A stretch of DNA of 64,000 bases from assembly GCF_034314085.1 (NCBI RefSeq), contig NZ_JAVIWI010000001.1, positions 3,906,001 to 3,970,000 of the forward strand, given 5' to 3'. This document shows positions 55,734-64,000 of the stretch, piece after piece. Numbering within the stretch: position 1 is the first letter of the stretch; the number at the start of each line of letters is the position of its first letter. The translations under genes were made by a program, and so were the position numbers. The notes beneath the pieces were generated by a model. That model saw nothing but the letters and a program-made list of their open reading frames with translations, had not been told where the DNA came from and ran no database searches. This stretch comes from Undibacterium sp. 5I1 (GTDB lineage: Bacteria; Pseudomonadota; Gammaproteobacteria; Burkholderiales; Burkholderiaceae_D).

Positions 55734-57455
55734 ATGAAGAACATGAAAATTGGCCTTCGCCTTGGCGGAGGATTTGGCGCAGTACTTTTAATGATGGTTA
55801 TGCTCGCTGCAGTGGGGGTGTTCCAGCTGATTCACATTAGTACTATTGTCGATACGTTGGTGCAGGAAGAGTGGGTCAAGGAGGAACAGGCAAATATTAT
55901 CAGTTCGAACGCAAACGATAATATGAATTTGACCTTGCAAATGTTTATTACTTCGGACACTGCATCTATGTACCGCATTCAGCAAAACATAGAAAACCAT
56001 AAAAAAAATATCACTAATGCGCTCGAAATTTTAACTAAATTAGTGAGGCAACCAGTTGCCATGCAGTTGCTATCAAAGCTAAAAGAATCACGAGCGGTTT
56101 ACGTTGCATCATTTTCAAAAATTAATCAACATCTTATGTCAGGTAAAAAAGACGACGCTCTGATATTGATGGAAGCAGAAATGAATCCTGCTCTAAATGC
56201 GTATATGGAGAACATAGCTCAGTTTAAGCAGCTATCTAAAAACATTGTTGACGAGAAAGGCGCAGAAATACGTGCAACGGTCAGCTTCACTGAAAAAGCG
56301 ATCATTGGAATTAGTATCTTTGCTCTGCTGACTAGTCTTGTCTTCGCTTATTTGGTCACTCGTTCGATTACTCGTCCAATCTTATATGCTGTCAAAATTG
56401 CGCAAACGGTCGCGGCTGGCGATTTGACTGAAAAAATAGAAGTTAAATCAACAGATGAAACTGGACAACTGATTACGGCACTAAAAGATATGAATGAAAA
56501 ATTGCTCGCGATCGTGAGCCAAGTTCGCGCTGGCAGTGATCATATTGCGACCGCGTCTAGCCAAATTGCTGCAGGTAATTTTGATTTATCGTCTCGCACA
56601 GAAGAGCAGGCGAGTTCTTTAGAAGAAACCGCGTCGTCTATGGAGGAGCTAACATCGACAGTCAAGCAGAATTCTGAACATGCTCAGCAAGCAAGCCAAT
56701 TGGCAATATCTACATCGAGTATTGCGATAAAAGGTGGTGACGTCGTTTCCCAAGTCATTGCTACGATGGGCCTGATCAATGACTCTGCGAAAAAGATTGT
56801 AGATATCATCGGGGTAATTGACAGCATAGCGTTTCAAACTAACATTTTAGCTTTGAATGCAGCAGTGGAATCGGCGCGTGCGGGTGAGCAGGGGAGGGGA
56901 TTTGCTGTGGTTGCTTCTGAAGTACGTAGTCTTGCTCAGCGCAGCGCAGGTGCCGCTAAGGAAATCAAATCGTTAATCAATAATACGGTGGAACGGGTTG
57001 GCACTGGTACTGATCTAGTTAATCAGGCTGGCAAGACCATGGACGAAGTTGTGCGAAGCGTCCAGCGCGTTACCGAATTTATTTCAGAAATTTCTGTCGC
57101 TACTTTGGAGCAGTCTGCAGGTATTGAACAAATCAATCGAGCCGTTATGCAGATGGATCAGGTTACACAACAAAATGCAGCACTTGTTGAGGAAGCTACT
57201 GCCGCAGCGCAGTCAATGGAAGATCAGTCAAGAAATCTGGTCAATGTGGTTAGTAGATTCGAGCTAACGGAAGATCAATCTGTCACTTTCACTGCGCCGG
57301 AGAGTTCACATCGTTTGGTTCAGCTTAGAGAATCTCGAAAGGATATAGAGATCAAGCGAGTGTCTCATCAACCCAATATCAAACGATTTAATACGAGAAG
57401 CATAGAAAAATCTACCGAAGCCGCTTTAGTGCGTGATCGATGGGAAGAGTTCTGA
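55734..57455 (+). CDS. Methyl-accepting chemotaxis protein 3
   Basis: A 573-residue chemoreceptor: helix 1 (about 12-34), periplasmic four-helix-bundle sensor, helix 2 (about 189-212), HAMP, signalling domain with tip [16 protein letters not shown] at about 375 (Ser in place of the usual Ala), and a basic tail ending DRWEEF, a CheR-tethering-like pentapeptide. It is 50 bp after cheW and in the same orientation; a PAS-EAL gene follows after about 150 bp. Confidence 0.94.
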   Translation: MKNMKIGLRLGGGFGAVLLMMVMLAAVGVFQLIHISTIVDTLVQEEWVKEEQANIISSNANDNMNLTLQMFITSDTASMYRIQQNIENHKKNITNALEILTKLVRQPVAMQLLSKLKESRAVYVASFSKINQHLMSGKKDDALILMEAEMNPALNAYMENIAQFKQLSKNIVDEKGAEIRATVSFTEKAIIGISIFALLTSLVFAYLVTRSITRPILYAVKIAQTVAAGDLTEKIEVKSTDETGQLITALKDMNEKLLAIVSQVRAGSDHIATASSQIAAGNFDLSSRTEEQASSLEETASSMEELTSTVKQNSEHAQQASQLAISTSSIAIKGGDVVSQVIATMGLINDSAKKIVDIIGVIDSIAFQTNILALNAAVESARAGEQGRGFAVVASEVRSLAQRSAGAAKEIKSLINNTVERVGTGTDLVNQAGKTMDEVVRSVQRVTEFISEISVATLEQSAGIEQINRAVMQMDQVTQQNAALVEEATAAAQSMEDQSRNLVNVVSRFELTEDQSVTFTAPESSHRLVQLRESRKDIEIKRVSHQPNIKRFNTRSIEKSTEAALVRDRWEEF

Positions 57456-57603
57456 AAGTGATAGATGTCAGTCCGTGAAACTAAAGCTGATGAGGTTGCA
57501 AAAGAGAGCGGAGAAGCGTCAATCAGGATATATCGTGTGTTTTATTCTGTAGATTGTACCGATTGATTTATCGCAAGAACATGGTTTAAGTGGAGTATTC
57601 ATC

Positions 57604-59007
57604 ATGATTTTTACTAATTTTATGGCGTTGATAAAACACGAATTAGTATGCTTGCTAGTCGAAAAAAATTCTGCCAGCGATAGGATAAATCATGCTCAAA
57701 CTGGAGCGGATCTGACAGATGAAGTTACGGCATTTGAAAATCAGATAGCCATGGTTATTACTGACGACGCTAAAGTGATATTGCGTGTGAATCGAGCTTT
57801 TTCTGAACTCTCTGGATACTCATCACTGGATCTGATCGGTAAGACATTAGCTATTTTTAATACCAATCTACATGATCAGCGGCTCTACCAAGAAATCTGG
57901 AAACGAAACAGAAAAGATCATTACTGGTGTGCCGAGATATATTTACGAAAGATTGACGGTACCGCATATCCTGTTCTATGCACCGTTTCACTCGCCAGAT
58001 GCAGTATAGGGACTGGTACTAATTATGTCGTTACCTATATCGATATTTCAAAAAGAATGACTAAGGAAAACGAAACAAATCAGCAGTCCTATGATGATGC
58101 GTTGGTTGTGTTACCAAGCTTTAATTTGCTAAACCGAGATGACATCGCAGTGCAACAAGCAACAATAAGTACCTTGAATGAGACAAGCTACCTAGCGCCT
58201 CCTGTTCGCGAGTTGATTATTGATCGATCTACAATCGAACGATCGATGATTGCGGCGCTGGATCGTAACGAATTTAAAGTATATTTTCAACCGCAAATAA
58301 AAGTAGACGGTAGCTTGATGGGGGCGGAAGCTTTGGTGCGATGGGAGCATCCAAAGCGCGGACTACTTCCACCATTAGAGTTCATCTCTCTGGCCGAGGA
58401 AACAGGAATAATTATTCAGTTAGGTCTATTCGTACTGGAGGAATCGTGCCGGAAAATTGTGGAATGGCAAGAGGATTTTAATATTGGTGAATTCAGTATG
58501 TCAGTTAACGTGAGCGCCCGTCAAATTCGTCATCCTGATTTCGTCACACAAGTATCAACAATATTAAAACGTACGCAGGCCGACCCCAAACGGTTAAAGC
58601 TCGAGTTGACGGAGAGCTTGTTAGTCGACAACCTGGAAGACACGATTTCTAAAATGAACCTGTTGAAGGCAAGCGGGGTTGGTTTTTCGCTAGACGATTT
58701 TGGTACGGGGTATTCGTCGCTGTCATACCTGAAGCGCTTGCCGCTTGACCAGTTGAAAATTGATAAATCGTTTGTTAATGATGTCTTGACCGATCAAAAC
58801 GATGCTGCAATTGTGGAGATGATCTTGGCACTTGGCAAAAGCATGGGCTTGGCCGTGATCGCAGAGGGAGTGGAGACCGAAGAGCAACGATCTTTTTTAA
58901 GCGAGCGTGGGTGCAATGCTTTTCAGGGATATCTTTTTGGTCGACCCATGGCAATGGTCAGTTTCGAGACATTCTTAAATGTTAAGACATTTACAAAGGC
59001 GCCTTAG
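57604..59007 (+). CDS. PAS-EAL c-di-GMP phosphodiesterase
   Basis: A 467-residue soluble protein with a PAS domain (about 45-150; NRAFSELSGYSSLDLIGKTL) and an EAL domain (about 210-460). The EAL motif in AEALVRWEHP (about 241), ELTESLLVDN (about 333), the metal-binding DDFGTGYSSL (about 363), and AEGVETEEQ (about 420) are all present, so it should hydrolyse c-di-GMP. With cheW and the chemoreceptor upstream it suggests coupling of chemotaxis and c-di-GMP, opposed by the GAF-GGDEF enzyme across the divergent region. Confidence 0.93.
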   Translation: MIFTNFMALIKHELVCLLVEKNSASDRINHAQTGADLTDEVTAFENQIAMVITDDAKVILRVNRAFSELSGYSSLDLIGKTLAIFNTNLHDQRLYQEIWKRNRKDHYWCAEIYLRKIDGTAYPVLCTVSLARCSIGTGTNYVVTYIDISKRMTKENETNQQSYDDALVVLPSFNLLNRDDIAVQQATISTLNETSYLAPPVRELIIDRSTIERSMIAALDRNEFKVYFQPQIKVDGSLMGAEALVRWEHPKRGLLPPLEFISLAEETGIIIQLGLFVLEESCRKIVEWQEDFNIGEFSMSVNVSARQIRHPDFVTQVSTILKRTQADPKRLKLELTESLLVDNLEDTISKMNLLKASGVGFSLDDFGTGYSSLSYLKRLPLDQLKIDKSFVNDVLTDQNDAAIVEMILALGKSMGLAVIAEGVETEEQRSFLSERGCNAFQGYLFGRPMAMVSFETFLNVKTFTKAP

Positions 59008-59118
59008 GTAGAGCGCGTTAAATAATCGATTAGTTATCGGGTTTCGTCTTGTTTGCGTTATTGCACTTTATTGCCACGTGTAATATCGTTAGGGGTCTTC
59101 ATATCGTATATAAACCAT

Positions 59119-60060
59119 ATGGATCCTCTAAGCCGACTCATCAAGTTAGTTCGACCGCAAGCCAGTCTTGACCTTCGGTGCTTGTTGGGGGGCGCGTTTT
59201 CTATTCAGCACGAACAAGAAGCTGAGGGAGTCGTTCCGTTTCATTTAGTTTTGAGTGGGACATGTGTTATTGAGACGAAAGGCTCAAAACCGTTAATCCT
59301 AGAGGCTGGCGATTTTGTGCTGTATCCGAACGGTGGAGCGCATTTAGTGCGGGATAACCTGGGTGGTAGTAAGCCAATTAAGTCAACGTTAAAAGATGAT
59401 GGCGACTTTCTGCCAGTACGCAGTAATGGTAAGGGGGCGATCAATGCAGATTTGTTGTGCGGACGCTTTCTTTGCGAGAGAGGGTCAGCCGCACTATTAT
59501 TTGGAACATTACCTGATCCATTACATATTTCTTTAGCGAGGAGCCATCCACTTCTTGCATTACAAACGTTGGTTGCTCTCATACGCGACGAGGCCGATAG
59601 CAAGAACTCCGGGGCACTAGCTATCGTTACCTCGTTAAGTCAGGCCTTGCTTGTCATGGCACTGAGAATTTATGGTGAACATCAATCGGATGTACCAAAT
59701 ATTCTGACACTGTTAACGGATAGCAGGTTGAGTGCTTCAATTCAAGCATTGATGATCGCCCCCGGGCATCAATGGACCATTGCCGAACTTGGTGCTAGGG
59801 CGGCCATGTCTCGGGCCACTTATGCGCGTCACTTCAAAGCCAAAGCCGGTATGACCGTATCGGAGTTTCTCTCGCATGTCCGGATGGCGACGGCCAGTGC
59901 ATTATTACTTCATACCAAACGAAATGCGGGTGACATCGGCATGGAAGTCGGCTACCAATCTGAAGCCGCTTTTGGCAAGGCGTTTCGTATCAATACCGGA
60001 TTCACACCAGGACGATATCGGCAACAACTTCAAGAAAATATAGCGGCTAATCAGAAATAA
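59119..60060 (+). CDS. AraC-family regulator with cupin-type sensor domain
   Basis: A 313-residue AraC-family protein: N-terminal cupin-like domain (about 10-170; VPFHLVLSGTCVIETKGSKP, EAGDFVLYPNGGAH) and C-terminal double helix-turn-helix (about 205-305; AMSRATYARHFKAKAGMTVS, MEVGYQSEAAFGKAFR). The ATG at 59119 (MDPLSRLIKLV) is preferred over an upstream TTG. It probably controls the AhpD-like gene 130 bp downstream, as AraC regulators next to oxidoreductase-type genes often do; this is inference. Confidence 0.9.
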   Translation: MDPLSRLIKLVRPQASLDLRCLLGGAFSIQHEQEAEGVVPFHLVLSGTCVIETKGSKPLILEAGDFVLYPNGGAHLVRDNLGGSKPIKSTLKDDGDFLPVRSNGKGAINADLLCGRFLCERGSAALLFGTLPDPLHISLARSHPLLALQTLVALIRDEADSKNSGALAIVTSLSQALLVMALRIYGEHQSDVPNILTLLTDSRLSASIQALMIAPGHQWTIAELGARAAMSRATYARHFKAKAGMTVSEFLSHVRMATASALLLHTKRNAGDIGMEVGYQSEAAFGKAFRINTGFTPGRYRQQLQENIAANQK

Positions 60061-60146
60061 ATCACGGTTCACTTTGAATGAAACGGATTGAGACGAATGC
60101 GTAGATTCTTGGTTCTTTAGAACTATCGTTTTACTGACAATCCTGA

Positions 60147-60166
60147 ATACAATAGTTTCGTTGTAT
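60147..60166. promoter_or_regulatory. Candidate operator upstream of the AhpD-like gene
   Basis: ATACAA (60147-60152) and TTGTAT (60161-60166) are inverted half-sites separated by eight bases, 27 bp before the AhpD-like start. They may be the target of the adjacent AraC-family regulator or of another dimeric regulator. Confidence 0.4.
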
Positions 60167-60192
60167 CCCTTTAGAAACTACTGGAGTTCATT

Positions 60193-60552
60193 ATGTTTTC
60201 AGATTGGAAGTCTCTCGTCCCTCATATCAAAAAGTCGTTCGGTACCTTAAGTAAAGCACATCCTAAAATGGTGGCTGCTTACCAAGCGCTGGATGTGGCG
60301 TCTGCGGACGGCGGCGCACTTGATCCCAAGACACGTGAGCTGATCTCTCTTGCCGTCGCCGTAACGACGCGCTGCGACGGTTGTATTGGCACTCATGCTC
60401 AGGCAGCCGCTACCCATGGGGCTACTGAGGCTGAGATTGCTGCTGCTCTTGCAACAGCAATTTCATTGAATGCTGGAGCTGCGTACGTATACTCGCTCCA
60501 TGCGTTAGAAGCTTTTAGTTCATTTTCCGATGCAAAGAAGCTTATCGCTTAA
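60193..60552 (+). CDS. AhpD-like carboxymuconolactone-decarboxylase-family protein
   Basis: A 119-residue CMD-fold protein with the redox motif CDGCIGTHAQAA (C-x2-C-x3-H), typical of AhpD-like alkylhydroperoxidase proteins rather than a true decarboxylase. The C-x2-C pair is the peroxidatic/resolving disulfide. The ATG follows GGAG. Its neighbour is the AraC-family regulator, and it converges on moeB. Confidence 0.9.
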   Translation: MFSDWKSLVPHIKKSFGTLSKAHPKMVAAYQALDVASADGGALDPKTRELISLAVAVTTRCDGCIGTHAQAAATHGATEAEIAAALATAISLNAGAAYVYSLHALEAFSSFSDAKKLIA

Positions 60553-60627
60553 ATCCAATAAGTTTCTTTGAATAAGCACATGAGCGTTCGACGTCAATAA
60601 TTGGTCTGGAAGTTGGCATTAATAGAT

Positions 60628-61434
60628 CTAAGAAACGTCTTTTTGATTTATTACAGTGTGGTATCGCTGACCACAAACCGCACACGCAAGATTACGTGCC
60701 ACGCGGATTTGCGTCCATTCCATAGTTTGTGCATCGAGTAGTAACAAGCGGCCTATTAGCGGTTTGCCTATGCCCATGACGACCTTCAGTGCTTCGGCCG
60801 CTTGCATGCTACCGATGATGCCGACTAACGGCGCAAATACGCCCATCGTGGCGCATTGGATTTCTTCAAATTGCTGGTCTGGGGGGAACAGACAGGCGTA
60901 GCAGGGGGATGTTATCTCGCGGCTGTCGAATACGCTGATTTGTCCGTCAAACGAGATCGCTGCACCAGATATCAGTGTAGTACCAGATTCCACACAAGCT
61001 TGGTTGACCGCATGGCGGGTATTGAAATTGTCGCAGCAATCCAGCACAACGCTGGCGTTTTGGACAAGCTGTTGCAGGCGTTGGCCACCGATTTTTTCTT
61101 CCAAAGTGACGATCTCAATCTCGGGATTGATGGCTTCTAGGGTCTGTCTGGCGGAGCCGGCTTTGGATTGTCCGACGCGTGCGGTGGTATGCAAGATCTG
61201 CCGCTGCAAGTTAGTCAGATCGACGGTGTCATGATCGACAATCGTGATTTTGCCGACCCCAGCGCTGGCGAGATAAAGCGCTGCTGGCGATCCCAAGCCG
61301 CCGGCGCCGATAATGAGCGCATGCGCACCACTGATCTTTTGCTGGCCTTCAATCCCGATCTGGTCGAGCAAAATGTGGCGAGAATAGCGAAGTAACTGCT
61401 GATCGCTTAGGTCGGTGGTATCGGGTTCGGTCAT
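60628..61434 (-). CDS. moeB: MoeB/ThiF-type adenylyltransferase
   Basis: A 268-residue E1-like enzyme that adenylates the C-terminus of MoaD or ThiS. Visible motifs are the ATP-binding GAGGLGSPAALYLASAGVG, IVDHDTVDLTNLQRQILH, DCCDNFNTRHAVNQAC, the CYAC and CAVC zinc-binding pairs and CATMGVFAPLVG. MoeB (molybdopterin) and ThiF (thiamine) cannot be told apart by sequence alone, and no partner gene is present. Proximity to a ctpA-type protease is usual for moeB in Burkholderiales. Confidence 0.88.
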   Translation of the reverse strand: MTEPDTTDLSDQQLLRYSRHILLDQIGIEGQQKISGAHALIIGAGGLGSPAALYLASAGVGKITIVDHDTVDLTNLQRQILHTTARVGQSKAGSARQTLEAINPEIEIVTLEEKIGGQRLQQLVQNASVVLDCCDNFNTRHAVNQACVESGTTLISGAAISFDGQISVFDSREITSPCYACLFPPDQQFEEIQCATMGVFAPLVGIIGSMQAAEALKVVMGIGKPLIGRLLLLDAQTMEWTQIRVARNLACAVCGQRYHTVINQKDVS

Positions 61435-62224
61435 AGCGCTTCAATTGGAATTACGAGGTGAGCAATCATCCTACACGTTTGTATCGTTTCAGGCATCATT
61501 GCAAAATGAAAAACTGGCGATAGATATTTTGCCCGCACATCACCATCTTGCGGGAGATGGACTACTGGTCATTACCGGAGGCGCCGTTACATTATCTTCG
61601 ATGCCTCATTCAAAGAAGCTCCGGTTATTTTCCGCGTTTGGTCATTGAAATCTGGAATAAGCAAGTCCACAATGCTAAGTCCAAATGTAAGATGAATATA
61701 TCTATTATTCTGCTTTTTCCAGCCATTCTGTATTTTTGTCAAACTCGAGCAAACCAGATTAACTTTGGATTTGTGACGAGGCTTAGAGGTAGCAATATTC
61801 GGCAGTAGTTTTGAACTGTTATTCATGCAATATTGCCGGCCATTTATTACTAAAGCCCTCATTAAAAATAGATCCAATTTAGAACTCAAGAAACCATTGA
61901 TTCAACATGTGCCATTTTCTGTAACGGGATGTAAGCCTGCGCAAACGAAGTCGATTAATCGCCCCAGCTTGAATAGCTTCGTCTGTAGTCGCTTGCACTT
62001 CTTTTTGCATACCAAACTGCACTGACAACACACAAATATTGGTTACATTATTTTTAAATATGGTGTGATTTTTGGGTGAATATTTACTGAAATTTATTTA
62101 ATAATTAGAGCTACTGATTTGAATTGCCAATCGGGGTATGGATAGATGAAAGCATGCCTTGTTCAATGCTTCGTTCATTCAACCCTTATCAAGCTCAATA
62201 TCTATTCAACGAGGTTCATACTTT
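61435..62224. other. Gene-poor stretch between moeB and the secreted peptidase-like gene
   Basis: About 790 bp with several short open frames in both directions, none with a motif. A minus-strand frame near 61890-62030 encodes MQKEVQATTDEAIQAGAINR and some following residues, which could be a gene remnant, but it lacks support. The promoter of the secreted gene must lie in the last 150 bp. Confidence 0.4.
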
Positions 62225-62896
62225 ATGAATTTTTTTCGTACAAATTTACGCCAATCATGGCAGCAGTGTTTGTTCTGCGCATTGACGCTTTCCGCTACCT
62301 TTCATGCTGAAGCGGATGAGGTCGGCCAAATCACCAGCAACGGACAACGCCTTACCCAATTTTTAGATCAAACACGGGTTGAGGAGTTGTGGCCAGCGGG
62401 TGTCCATGTCGCATGGGAGACAGGAGTACCAAACGGAAAACCGGCTAAAGGTGAAGGCAAGCATACTCACTGCAGTGCTTTTGTCGCTGCCATCGCCAAG
62501 CGATTAGGCATTTACATCTTACGACCACCCGATCACAGTGCCCAGCTGTTAGCCAATGCCCAGTACGATTGGCTTCTGATGCGAGGTGCACCAAAGGGAT
62601 GGGAAGAACGACTGAGCGCTAAGCAGGCGCAGCAAGCAGCCAACAGTGGCGTGCTGGTCGTTGCCGTCTACCGCAGTCACCACGACGATAAGCCAGGACA
62701 TATTGCGATCGTACGACCGGATTTAAAATCCGGGCGTGCGCTTGACTTGGAGGGACCACAAATCACTCAAGCTGGAGCGGTTAATTACCTGAGTGCCACG
62801 CTAGCCCAAGGATTTGCATCGCAACCCTTGGCCTGGAAGAAAAAAGAAGTCCGTTATTTTTTGCACGATATTGAGTGGGAAAACGTCCATGAATGA
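62225..62896 (+). CDS. Secreted NlpC/P60- or CHAP-like cysteine peptidase
   Basis: A 223-residue protein with a signal peptide (cleavage near HAEA) and a papain-like arrangement: Cys in THCSAFVAAIAKRLG (about 85) and His in KPGHIAIVRP (about 158), followed by acidic/polar residues. This is the Cys-His pattern of NlpC/P60 or CHAP amidases, which cut cell-wall peptides or amide bonds. The start was set at the ATG 62225; the upstream frame opens with a TTG. It stands alone between moeB and ctpA. Confidence 0.7.
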   Translation: MNFFRTNLRQSWQQCLFCALTLSATFHAEADEVGQITSNGQRLTQFLDQTRVEELWPAGVHVAWETGVPNGKPAKGEGKHTHCSAFVAAIAKRLGIYILRPPDHSAQLLANAQYDWLLMRGAPKGWEERLSAKQAQQAANSGVLVVAVYRSHHDDKPGHIAIVRPDLKSGRALDLEGPQITQAGAVNYLSATLAQGFASQPLAWKKKEVRYFLHDIEWENVHE

Positions 62897-63185
62897 CAAG
62901 CTCAATAAATCTTACCCCGCACGAAAAACTTGTAATTGACTACATAAACAACCAGATTGCGATATTCCGGTTATCGCCAACTTCACCATACAAATTCGTA
63001 GACTCAAATTGAGTATCCGATAGCGCTTTCATTTTTCTCTAGTGATCTTTTATGCAATAGCCTTAATAACCCTCAAATCCGCGTAGGCTCCAGACTACTA
63101 TTTCCTTAGATTGCTGTTATGCGTTGAGGGTATAAAAAATCGCAGACCTTCCTCGTGCGACTAATGATCAATAGCCCTATTTTTC
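62897..63185. other. Gene-free gap left of repeat copy C
   Basis: About 290 bp after the secreted peptidase gene with no reading frame, repeat or hairpin that I can support. Confidence 0.5.
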
Positions 63186-63270
63186 TTATACTCTCCATTT
63201 AAGTAGGAAAAATGCCTCTGATGTCTAATAATTATATGGGGAGATTAAATATACTAATTAGGAGTATATT
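63186..63270. repeat. Dispersed 85-bp palindromic-ended repeat, copy C
   Basis: Starts TTATACTCTCC (63186-63196) and ends GGAGTATATT (63261-63270). The interior aligns well with copy A: ATGCC, then GTCTAATAATTATATGG versus GTCCAATGATTCTATGG, then TAAATATACT. It lies 24 bp outside the terminator of the ctpA gene. Confidence 0.75.
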
Positions 63271-63293
63271 TATTTATCTTGCTTTGAGGTGAT

Positions 63294-63318
63294 AAAAAGG
63301 CCGCACAATATGCGGCCT
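63294..63318 (-). terminator. Rho-independent terminator of the ctpA-type gene
   Basis: AGGCCGCA (63298-63305) and TGCGGCCT (63311-63318) form a perfect 8-bp GC-rich stem with a 5-base loop. The A-run at 63294-63298 supplies the U-tract on the minus strand, 50 bp after the stop codon. Confidence 0.85.
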
Positions 63319-63367
63319 GGTCAGATTAGATCGTGGCATGCAGGACACGACCGTGATCATTGTCGCT

Positions 63368-64000
63368 TTATTTTTTCTTTGACTCCGCTTTAGATTCAGA
63401 TTTAGATTCTTCTTTGCTATCTTCTCCGGCATCTTTTGGATCAACTTTGGTGACTTTGACTGGCAAGCCCTTTAGGTGATTTAAGGCTTGGGCCAATTGG
63501 AAGTCATCTTTGCTGCCGTATTCCAGTGGTTTGCTTTTCTTGGCGAGAGCGATCAGGCGCTGCTCTTCTTCCACCTCATCAACCTTGGATTTATTGGCTT
63601 GCTCAGCTTCTTTGTCGTTATTTAAGTGCTTGTCTAAATCTACTTCGCGTGTGCGCAGGCTGTTGAAGCCGTCGCCTTCTGCGGTTTCTTCCACTGCCAG
63701 ATCAGGGGTGATACCTTTAGCCTGAATCGAGCGACCGTTCGGTGTGTAGTAGCGTGCGGTGGTCAGTTTGACGGCCGTATCGGCAGAGATCTGGCGTATG
63801 GTTTGTACCGATCCCTTGCCAAAACTTTGAGTCCCCAGAATGGTGGCGCGTTTGTAATCTTGTAAAGCACCTGCCACGATTTCGGACGCGGAGGCTGAGC
63901 CAGTATTAATCAGCACGACCATCGGTACGTTCTTAATCGCTTCTGGCAATTTGCTGAGCGGATCGCCGATGGCGCGGGTAGCGTAGTTTTCACGCTTAGC
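63368..64000 (-). CDS. ctpA: S41 family C-terminal processing protease (C-terminal part)
   Basis: The last 210 residues of a carboxy-terminal processing protease; the rest lies beyond the right edge, so the PDZ domain is not seen. The catalytic Ser is in NTGSASASEIVAGAL and the Lys in GTQSFGKGSVQ, about 25 residues later, as in CtpA/Prc. The tail after the protease core is charged and repetitive (KEESKSESKAESKKK). It is a periplasmic protease for C-terminal trimming. A strong terminator follows. Confidence 0.93.
   Translation of the reverse strand, partial: AKRENYATRAIGDPLSKLPEAIKNVPMVVLINTGSASASEIVAGALQDYKRATILGTQSFGKGSVQTIRQISADTAVKLTTARYYTPNGRSIQAKGITPDLAVEETAEGDGFNSLRTREVDLDKHLNNDKEAEQANKSKVDEVEEEQRLIALAKKSKPLEYGSKDDFQLAQALNHLKGLPVKVTKVDPKDAGEDSKEESKSESKAESKKK

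Noticed and set aside
61890..62030. Minus-strand peptide MQKEVQATTDEAIQAGAINR and following residues
   Set aside because: Looks somewhat protein-like but is too short, without a start context, and I cannot name a parent gene.

Overview
The window is bacterial chromosome of moderate GC, most likely from a betaproteobacterium of the Burkholderiales, probably Oxalobacteraceae and perhaps Undibacterium-like. This placement is inferred from gene order and protein character, not from a search. The supporting blocks are gatCAB divergent from mreBCD-mrdA-rodA-rlpA; rsmI divergent from yraN-diaA-dolP; argB followed by a pyrimidine 5'-nucleotidase and slmA; and moeB close to a ctpA-type S41 protease. 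No rRNA, tRNA, CRISPR array, integrase or transposase gene was recognised.

Region 1 (1-15.8 kb) is housekeeping: amidotransferase GatCAB with a small secreted gene between gatA and gatB, the rod-shape/elongasome operon (mreB carries an apparent one-base frameshift), rlpA, rsmI, yraN-diaA-dolP, and lemA with an M48 membrane metalloprotease. Region 2 (15.8-24.5 kb) holds a BLUF photoreceptor, folE, a sigma factor/zinc-finger anti-sigma/CWC protein group split by a 98-bp palindromic element, argB, a nucleotidase, slmA, a diguanylate cyclase and a fused pabB-pabC.

Region 3 (24.5-41.8 kb) is accessory. It has a bufferin-type RiPP metallophore operon (bufA-bufB-bufC); a chemoreceptor gene boxed by about 100-bp inverted repeats and GC-richer than its neighbours; a DUF4331/lipoprotein/TPR/HupE-like group; and what looks like an old tandem duplication of about 3.2 kb, each unit being leader, chemoreceptor, then convergent BMP-family binding-protein gene. 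One of the two binding-protein copies is now a pseudogene. Region 4 (39.7-47.5 kb) is a purine uptake and salvage module: Tsx-like outer-membrane protein, BMP binding protein, ABC ATPase, two permeases and an 8-oxoguanine deaminase.

Region 5 (47.8-53.1 kb) has a secreted MORN-like repeat protein and a copper-handling operon (DUF2946, small membrane protein, SCO, PCuAC, small membrane protein, Cys-rich outer-membrane beta-barrel). Region 6 (53.6-60.6 kb) is signalling: GAF-GGDEF cyclase, CheW, a chemoreceptor, a PAS-EAL phosphodiesterase, and an AraC regulator next to an AhpD-like protein. Region 7 (60.6-64 kb) has moeB and the C-terminus of a ctpA protease, separated by about 1.9 kb containing a secreted cysteine-peptidase-like gene.

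The least expected signal is a dispersed intergenic repeat family of 85-87 bp (15802-15886, 53354-53440, 63186-63270) whose ends are inverted copies of AATATACTCC. I do not recognise it. Other structures of note are the inverted repeats around the 27.3-kb chemoreceptor, the bufferin operon, the duplicated chemoreceptor/BMP units, and a 15-bp perfect hairpin inside cheW.
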